From the NCBI GenBank assembly GCA_036378435.1, contig DASUWK010000032.1, positions 1-43,272 on the forward strand: a stretch of DNA of 43,272 nucleotides, read 5' to 3'. Below the pieces are notes generated by a model. It was not told the DNA's origin. It made no database searches and saw only the letters and a program-made list of their open reading frames with translations. Of this stretch, positions 38,576 to 43,272 are shown in pieces. Source of the DNA: DASUWK01 sp036378435. GTDB taxonomy: Bacteria > Chloroflexota > Dormibacteria > Dormibacterales > Dormibacteraceae. The position numbers and the translations under genes are program-made. Each line of letters starts with the position of its first letter. Within the stretch, counting starts at the first letter, position 1.

Positions 38576-38582
38576 AGCCGCG

Positions 38583-39572
38583 GTGCTCGACCATCTCGAC
38601 GCATGGCTGGCGGAGCGGGGCCAGCCCGACTATCGCGCGCGGCAGATCCGCGGCTGGCTCGGTCGCGGCGTCCTCGACTTCGAAGCCATGGACGATTTGC
38701 CTCGCGAGCTGCGTCTACAGCTGGCGGCCAGCTTCCGCCCCAGCTCGCTGCGCGAGATTGCGGTCAGCGAAGCTGATGACGGCTCCACGACGAAGGTTCT
38801 GTACGAGCTCGAGGGTGGGTTCACCGTCGAAGCTGTGGTCATGCGCTACCCGCGCCGCGTCACCCTCTGCATCTCGTCCCAGGTCGGCTGCCCGATCGGC
38901 TGCCCTTTCTGCGCCACCGGACAGGGCCCGTTCGGCCGCAACCTGTCGGCGCGCGAGATCGTCGACCAGGCGCTTGACGCGAAGCGGCGCTTGCGCGGTG
39001 AAGGCCGGGATCTCTCGCATGTCGTCTTCATGGGCATGGGCGAGCCGCTGGCGAACTACGACGCGGTCGTGCGCGCGGTTCGCGACCTGCCGCTGAGTCC
39101 TCGCCGCGTCACCGTCTCGACCAGCGGGCTCGTGCCGCGGATCGAGCAGCTGGCCGGCGAAGGCTTGCCTGTCACGCTCGCCATCTCGCTGCACGCGGCG
39201 CGGGACGAGCTTCGCGACGAGCTCGTGCCCATCAACCGCAAGTACCCGCTGGCCGCCGTGATCGGCGCCGCTGACGCTTTCGGGCGCCGCACCGGGCGCC
39301 GGGTCAGCTACGAGTGGGTGCTGCTCGCGGGCGTCAACGACACCGAGCGCGACGCCGTGGAGCTGGGCCGGCTGCTGCGCGGCAAGCTGGCGCACGTGAA
39401 CCTGATCCCCTTCAACCCGGTCGACTCGACGCCCTATCACGCGCCCTCGGCGCCCGATGTGCGCCGGTTCGCGCGGCAGGTGCGTGAGCAGGGCTTGAAC
39501 GTCACGGTGCGCGACACGCGCGGACGGGAGGCGGACGCCGCGTGCGGCCAGCTGCGGGCACGCTATTCGTAG
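38583..39572 (+). CDS. rlmN: Dual-specificity 23S rRNA / tRNA adenine-C2 methyltransferase RlmN
   Basis: The 329-residue radical-SAM enzyme methylates A2503 of 23S rRNA and A37 of tRNAs. The [4Fe-4S] motif is CISSQVGCPIGCPFCATG (CxxxCxxC, about residues 98-105), followed by FMGMGEPLANYD, VTVSTSGLVPRI, SLHAARDELRDELVPINRKYP and the mechanistic C-terminal Cys in AACGQLRARY. GTG start, probably leaderless. The end overlaps the DUF72 gene by 31 bp. Confidence 0.95.
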   Translation: MLDHLDAWLAERGQPDYRARQIRGWLGRGVLDFEAMDDLPRELRLQLAASFRPSSLREIAVSEADDGSTTKVLYELEGGFTVEAVVMRYPRRVTLCISSQVGCPIGCPFCATGQGPFGRNLSAREIVDQALDAKRRLRGEGRDLSHVVFMGMGEPLANYDAVVRAVRDLPLSPRRVTVSTSGLVPRIEQLAGEGLPVTLAISLHAARDELRDELVPINRKYPLAAVIGAADAFGRRTGRRVSYEWVLLAGVNDTERDAVELGRLLRGKLAHVNLIPFNPVDSTPYHAPSAPDVRRFARQVREQGLNVTVRDTRGREADAACGQLRARYS

Positions 39573-40228
39573 GCACCTCCGGGTTCTCGTACCCGGAGTG
39601 GCGCGGACACTTCTACCCGGCGGGGCTGGCGGGATCGAAGATGCTCGCGCACTACGCCTCGCGCCTCAACGGGGTCGAGCTCAACGGCACCTTCTACCGC
39701 AGCCCCGCTGAGGCGGCGCTGCGCACGTGGGCCGAGGCGCCGGTTGGGTTTCGCTTCTGCCTCAAGGGTCACCGGGCGTTGACTTACTCGGCCGCCGCCT
39801 TCGACAAGCTCACGGTCGCGCGCGATTTCGCGCGTCGCGTCGAGGTGCTCGGCGAGCGTTTGGGGCCGCTGCTGCTGCAGTTTCCGCCGGTTCGCAAGAA
39901 GGACGTCGCGCTCCTGGATTCGCTGCTGGAAGCGTTGGGAAGGCCGGTCGCGGCTGAGTTTCGCGACGAGTCATGGTTCGACGACGAGGTGTCGGCGCTG
40001 CTGCGCTCGCGCGGCGCCGCCATGGTGGTCACCGACGACGAGTCCTGGCCGCAGGCGCCGGCCGGCGACTACGCCTTTGCGTACTACCGCTTGCGACGCG
40101 ACTACTCGGAGGAGGCGCTGGCCGGTTGGGCGTCTCGGGTGCCGCGTGATCGCGACGCCTATGTGTTCTTCAAGCACACAGTGGAGGGCCCGCTGCGGGC
40201 GGTGGCGCTGGCTCGGTTGTTGGGTTAG
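39542..40228 (+). CDS. DUF72 (YecE-like) protein
   Basis: The 228-residue TIM-barrel-like product has the DUF72 hallmarks: FVGTSGFSYPEWRGHFYP, VELNGTFYRSPAEAALRTW, FRFCLKGHRALTY, LLLQFPP, VAAEFRDESWFDDE, YYRLRRDYSEEAL and YVFFKHTVEG. The function of this family is not established. GTG 39542 lies inside the rlmN end; the domain itself begins about eight residues later. Confidence 0.92.
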   Translation: MRPAAGTLFVGTSGFSYPEWRGHFYPAGLAGSKMLAHYASRLNGVELNGTFYRSPAEAALRTWAEAPVGFRFCLKGHRALTYSAAAFDKLTVARDFARRVEVLGERLGPLLLQFPPVRKKDVALLDSLLEALGRPVAAEFRDESWFDDEVSALLRSRGAAMVVTDDESWPQAPAGDYAFAYYRLRRDYSEEALAGWASRVPRDRDAYVFFKHTVEGPLRAVALARLLG

Positions 40229-40239
40229 GGCGGCACCAA

Positions 40240-40309
40240 CCGGCCGCCGCCGGCTCCGGCCTGGTAGTTCAGCCACTTTGACCCGGCCGCCGCCGGCGCC
40301 GGCCGAGGG
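40240..40309. repeat. GC-rich direct repeat between converging genes (copy c)
   Basis: A 21-bp unit at 40240-40260 recurs at 40283-40303 with one mismatch. The second copy runs on into GGCGCCGGCCGAGGG, shared with the other convergent gaps. It lies between the DUF72 and SDR stops and has no gene. Likely a bidirectional terminator. Confidence 0.45.
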
Positions 40310-40319
40310 GGCTGGAGGC

Positions 40320-40997
40320 CTAGGCCATGGTCAGGCCGCCGCTCACGGAGAGCGTCTGGCCGGTGATGTAGGCGGCGTCGTCGCTGGCGAGGAAGGCGAC
40401 GGCGGCGGCGATCTCGTCGGGCTGGGCGAGGCGGCGGAAAGGGACGGCCTTGGTCATCGACTCGATGATGCCCTGGCCGCGCTCCTCGAAGATGCCGAGC
40501 ATCGGCGTGTCCGTCGGCCCCGGGCACACGCAGTTGACGTTGACCTTGTAGCGCGCCAGCTCGCGCGCGAGCCCTTTCGTGAACGCGATCACTCCGCCCT
40601 TCGCGGCTGAGTAGACGACCTCGCCGCTCGAGCCGACGCGCCCCGCGTCCGACGCGATGTTGACGATCCGGCCCGAACCCCGCTCAGCCATGCCGCGCGC
40701 GAACGCGTGCGTCACGCCGATCGGCCCGAGCAGGTTGACGCGAATGACGCGCTCCCACAGCTCCGCGTCCGTCTCGAGGAACGGCATGACGCGGTCCCAG
40801 CCCGCGTTGTTGACGAGGACGTCGACCGGCCCCAGCCGTTCGGCCAGGGCCGCGGCCGCCGCGTGGTCGGTGATGTCGAGGCGCACGTCCGCGCCCTCGA
40901 GGTCGGTCGCGATCACCTCGAGGCCCTCGGCCGCAAGCCGCCGGCAGATCGCAGCGCCGATGCCGCCGGCCGCTCCCGTCACCACCGCGCGGGTCAT
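40320..40997 (-). CDS. Short-chain dehydrogenase/reductase (BadH-like)
   Basis: The 225-residue Rossmann oxidoreductase has a cofactor loop VTGAAGGIGAAICRRL (residues 6-21), NNAG near 75, the active Tyr and Lys in VVYSAAKGGVI (about 143-147), and the C-terminal ITGQTLSVSGG. GWDRVMPFLETDAELWERVI resembles 2-hydroxycyclohexanecarboxyl-CoA dehydrogenases, suggesting an alicyclic or acyl-CoA substrate. ATG overlaps the lgt stop (ATGA). Third gene of gltX-lgt-SDR. Confidence 0.9.
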   Translation of the reverse strand: MTRAVVTGAAGGIGAAICRRLAAEGLEVIATDLEGADVRLDITDHAAAAALAERLGPVDVLVNNAGWDRVMPFLETDAELWERVIRVNLLGPIGVTHAFARGMAERGSGRIVNIASDAGRVGSSGEVVYSAAKGGVIAFTKGLARELARYKVNVNCVCPGPTDTPMLGIFEERGQGIIESMTKAVPFRRLAQPDEIAAAVAFLASDDAAYITGQTLSVSGGLTMA

Positions 40998-41827
40998 GCC
41001 GTCACCGTAGCGAGAGACGACTTCGGCGCCGCGCGTCTCTGCCAGAGCAGGTACGCCAGGCCCACCACGGCGATGACCACCATGAGGAGCGACGCCCACT
41101 GCGCCTGCCGCAGCCCGAAGACCAGCGAGTTGATCCGGACGTAGCTCAGCCAGAACCGGCCGAATGCGTAGAGCCCGAGGTAGAGCAGCCCGATGGCCCC
41201 CGCTGGCAACGCGCGCCGCAGTCGCTGATGGAACGGCAGCAGCGCCGCCAGCAGCAGGAGGCACCACACGAGCTCGTAGCCAACCTCCGGGTGGACCGGC
41301 AGATAACGCTCGCCCAGCGTCAGCGGGTTCACGTACTCGACGGCCCAGGGCAGGTTGGTGACCGTCGCATGGTGCTCGCCGTTGATGATGTCGCCGATGC
41401 GCCCGATGGCGAGCCCGAGCATCGCGCCGGGACCGGCGGCGTCGAGGATGCGGCCGAACGACAGCCCGCGCCGTCGCGCCTGCCAGAAGGCCGCCAGCAT
41501 GGCGCCGAACAGCCCGCCCCACTGGCTGATGCCGCCCTCGGTGAGCGCGAAAACGTTCAGCCACTGGCCCGTGAACTGCTGGTAGTTCTCCCAGACGAAG
41601 AGCAGGCGCGCCCCGATCAACCCGATCAGGATCATCCAGCCCGCGAGATCCCAGACCGTGGCGCCGGAGATGCCGTCCTGGGGCAGCAGGACCTGGGCCA
41701 GCCGGATCGTCGCCAGGATGCCGATCACGCTGAAGACGCCGTGCCAGGTGATCAGCAGCGGGCCGATCCGCGCCACGTTCGGGTCTAGGTCGATGACGAT
41801 CGTGCCGAGCAAGGAGAGCGGGCTCAT
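40994..41827 (-). CDS. lgt: Prolipoprotein diacylglyceryl transferase
   Basis: The 277-residue seven-helix membrane enzyme adds diacylglycerol to the lipobox Cys of prolipoproteins. Signature residues are in GPLLITWHGVFSVIG, GARLLFVWEN, EGGISQWGGLFGAMLA and the Lgt motif GAMLGLAIGRIGDIINGEHHA (about 140-160), followed by HPEVGYELVW. It serves lipoproteins such as those at 5963 and 20357. ATG overlaps the gltX stop (ATGA); earlier in-frame sequence belongs to gltX read out of frame. Confidence 0.95.
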   Translation of the reverse strand: MSPLSLLGTIVIDLDPNVARIGPLLITWHGVFSVIGILATIRLAQVLLPQDGISGATVWDLAGWMILIGLIGARLLFVWENYQQFTGQWLNVFALTEGGISQWGGLFGAMLAAFWQARRRGLSFGRILDAAGPGAMLGLAIGRIGDIINGEHHATVTNLPWAVEYVNPLTLGERYLPVHPEVGYELVWCLLLLAALLPFHQRLRRALPAGAIGLLYLGLYAFGRFWLSYVRINSLVFGLRQAQWASLLMVVIAVVGLAYLLWQRRAAPKSSLATVTA

Positions 41828-43179
41828 GCGGCGCGCCGCAGCCGCTCGAGCGCCGTCTCCTTGGGCAGCAGCGCCAGCGTGTAGTGGATCGGCGGGGCGA
41901 CCTTCTGCCCCGTCAGCGCCGTGCGGATGGCGCCGTACAGCTTCCCCTTGGAGGTGCCGAGCGACTCGACGAGGTCGTTCAACGCCGCTTCGATCGCGTC
42001 GGGCCGCCAATCGGTCGCGGCCAGCGCGTCGACCACGCTGGAGAGCTGGCCGTCGGTCGTCGTCGCCTCGGGCTCGGTCCACAGGTACGCGAGCAGGTTG
42101 GGTGCGTCGGCCAGCTTCGGCAGCCGCTCGCTGAGCGCCTCGGCCGCGAGCGGCAGCTGCGCCGGCGGCAGGTTGGGGAGGTATGCGGCCAGCCGGTCGG
42201 CGAGGTCCCCGATCCGCATCACCCACTGCTTGTTCAGCCAGTCCAGCTTCTCGCGGTCGAAGACCGCGCCGGCGTGCTGGACGCGGGCGAGGTCGAAGAC
42301 CTCCCGCAGCTCGGCCAGCGTGAACAGCTCCTGCTCGGTGCCCGGGTTCCAGCCCAGCAGAGCGAGGTAGTTGGTCATCGCCTCCGGCAGGTAGCCCTCG
42401 TCGCGGAAGTCGGTGAGCATGACGCGGTGGCGCCGCTTGCTCAGCTTCGAGCGGTCCGGCGCCAGGATCAGGGGCAGGTGCGCATACGCCTCAGGCGGCT
42501 CGAAACCGAGCGCCCGCGTGAGCAGGATCTGGATCGGCGTGTTGGGGACATGGTCTTCGCCCCGGATGACGTGGGTGATCTCCATCAAACCGTCGTCCAC
42601 CGGGCTCGCGAAGTTGTAGAGCGGCTGGCCGCTGGACTTCACGATCACGGGGTCGCCGATGAGCGCGGTGTCGAAACGAACCTCGCTGCGGATCAGGTCG
42701 TGCAGCACGACCTCCTCGTGCGGCATCAGGAAGCGGACCGTGAACGTGTCGCGGCCCTTGGGCGGGTTGGTCAGGCAGCGCCGCGAGTAAACGTAGGGCC
42801 GGCGCTCGGCCTCCGCCTGGCGCCGCTCCTCCGCCAGCTCCTCGGGCGTGCAGTAGCACCGATACGCCTTCTCCTCGGCCAGCAGGCGCGCGGCCTGCTC
42901 GCGGTAGATGTCGATGCGCTCCGACTGGCGGTAGGGACCGAAGGGACCGCCGACGTCCCAGCCCTCCTGCCACTCGATGCCGAGCCACCGGAAGCCGTCG
43001 ACGATCGGATCGATCATCTCCGGCTGGTTGCGCTCCATGTCCGTGTCGTCCAGGCGCAGCACGAAAGTGCCGCTGTGGCGGTGGGCGAAGAGATCGTTGA
43101 AGAGCGCGGTGCGGGCTGAGCCGACGTGCACGAAGCCCGTCGGACTGGGGGCCATCCGCACCCGTACGGGGCGAGGCAC
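41824..43179 (-). CDS. gltX: Glutamyl-tRNA synthetase
   Basis: The 451-residue class I synthetase has APSPTGFVHVGSARTALFN (HIGH region, here HVGS), FVLRLDDTDMERN, YNFASPVDDGLMEITHVIRGEDH and the KMSKS-type loop DRSKLSKRR (about residues 238-246). The C-terminal anticodon-binding helical domain is slightly short. Whether it discriminates tRNA-Glu from tRNA-Gln cannot be told. GTG start lies 6 nt after a -10-like TAGCAT, so the mRNA is probably leaderless. Confidence 0.96.
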   Translation of the reverse strand: MPRPVRVRMAPSPTGFVHVGSARTALFNDLFAHRHSGTFVLRLDDTDMERNQPEMIDPIVDGFRWLGIEWQEGWDVGGPFGPYRQSERIDIYREQAARLLAEEKAYRCYCTPEELAEERRQAEAERRPYVYSRRCLTNPPKGRDTFTVRFLMPHEEVVLHDLIRSEVRFDTALIGDPVIVKSSGQPLYNFASPVDDGLMEITHVIRGEDHVPNTPIQILLTRALGFEPPEAYAHLPLILAPDRSKLSKRRHRVMLTDFRDEGYLPEAMTNYLALLGWNPGTEQELFTLAELREVFDLARVQHAGAVFDREKLDWLNKQWVMRIGDLADRLAAYLPNLPPAQLPLAAEALSERLPKLADAPNLLAYLWTEPEATTTDGQLSSVVDALAATDWRPDAIEAALNDLVESLGTSKGKLYGAIRTALTGQKVAPPIHYTLALLPKETALERLRRAA

Positions 43180-43184
43180 GGCCC

Positions 43185-43191
43185 TATGCTA
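43185..43191. promoter_or_regulatory. Overlapping divergent -10 elements for gltX and the right-edge gene
   Basis: TATGCT (43185-43190, plus) and TAGCAT (43191-43186, minus) share five base pairs. Spacing is 10 nt to the plus ATG and 6 nt to the minus GTG. Confidence 0.45.
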
Positions 43192-43200
43192 GCCGCGCTC

Positions 43201-43272
43201 ATGGCAGGCCTATTGGCTCTGGTTGGCGGTGACGAGTTCCACCCGGGCAACGACGAGCAGGACCGGCTGCTC
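43201..43272 (+). CDS. Start of a probable peptidase-S51 / class I glutamine-amidotransferase-like protein (partial)
   Basis: The 24 visible residues begin MAGLLALVGGDEFHPGNDEQ, resembling the N-terminal strand and loop (LVGGGEF.PG) of S51/cyanophycinase-like proteins. The frame runs off the window. The ATG lies 10 nt after TATGCT. The family call is tentative. Confidence 0.5.
   Translation, partial: MAGLLALVGGDEFHPGNDEQDRLL

Noticed and set aside
1..43272. CRISPR arrays, insertion sequences, prophage or defence genes
   Set aside because: No regular repeat-spacer pattern, transposase, integrase or phage-like gene was seen. Gaps are short and filled by promoters or palindromes.

Overview
The window is a gene-dense, very GC-rich chromosomal stretch from what looks like an uncultured soil-type bacterium. 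The mix of genes fits the Dormibacterota / Chloroflexota / Actinobacteriota side of the tree: menaquinone genes, a wax-ester synthase, a cytochrome P450, a xanthine-oxidase-type (form II 'Cox') operon and a three-subunit PntAA/PntAB/PntB transhydrogenase. I cannot fix the phylum from sequence alone. No rRNA, tRNA, CRISPR array, transposase or phage gene was seen. GTG and TTG starts are common, and many genes overlap by GTGA, TTGA or ATGA junctions.

Layout. 74-2464 (-) is a secreted, membrane-anchored beta-propeller-like protein. 2522-5419 (+) is pntAA-pntAB-pntB. 5578-7970 (+) is a response regulator preceded by a tiny leader frame, then a lipoprotein and an MFS transporter. 7976-10136 is a wax-ester synthase/DGAT facing an alpha/beta hydrolase. 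10194-11719 is a P450 divergent from a cold-shock protein that has a long 5' hairpin. 11774-20893 is the molybdenum-hydroxylase region: amidase and coxG (-), then coxS-coxL-coxM, a palindrome-rich gap, the MoxR ATPase (coxD), a VWA protein (coxE), XdhC-like and a PEBP lipoprotein. 20883-23348 holds a GNAT, endonuclease IV (-) and a MocA-like cytidylyltransferase that presumably serves the Cox enzyme. 23356-29795 is a menaquinone cluster: menB, menA, menH(-), a menD split into two coupled genes, then merR-menF-HAD on the minus strand. 29953-32034 carries a lytic transglycosylase and an M20 amidohydrolase. 32031-36685 is a two-component locus (two stand-alone receivers, a multi-GAF histidine kinase, a small coupled protein) plus a metallo-beta-lactamase-fold hydrolase. 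36682-40228 has a flavin monooxygenase, an M23 peptidase, rlmN and a DUF72 protein. 40320-43179 (-) is the operon gltX-lgt-SDR, divergent from the start of a probable S51-type protein at the right edge.

The most notable observations are: a MenD cut at its domain boundary into two genes joined by GTGA; a 15-bp stem that ends on the Shine-Dalgarno of the cold-shock gene; -10-like hexamers placed 6-8 nt before GTG starts, suggesting leaderless mRNAs; divergent promoters whose -10 elements overlap; a six-codon leader frame coupled to a response regulator; a seven-codon frame with a very strong ribosome site; a MerR-type promoter with a long spacer in front of menF; and several intergenic and in-gene GC palindromes. 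Four downstream genes in operons lack any ATG/GTG/TTG at the place where homology says they should start.
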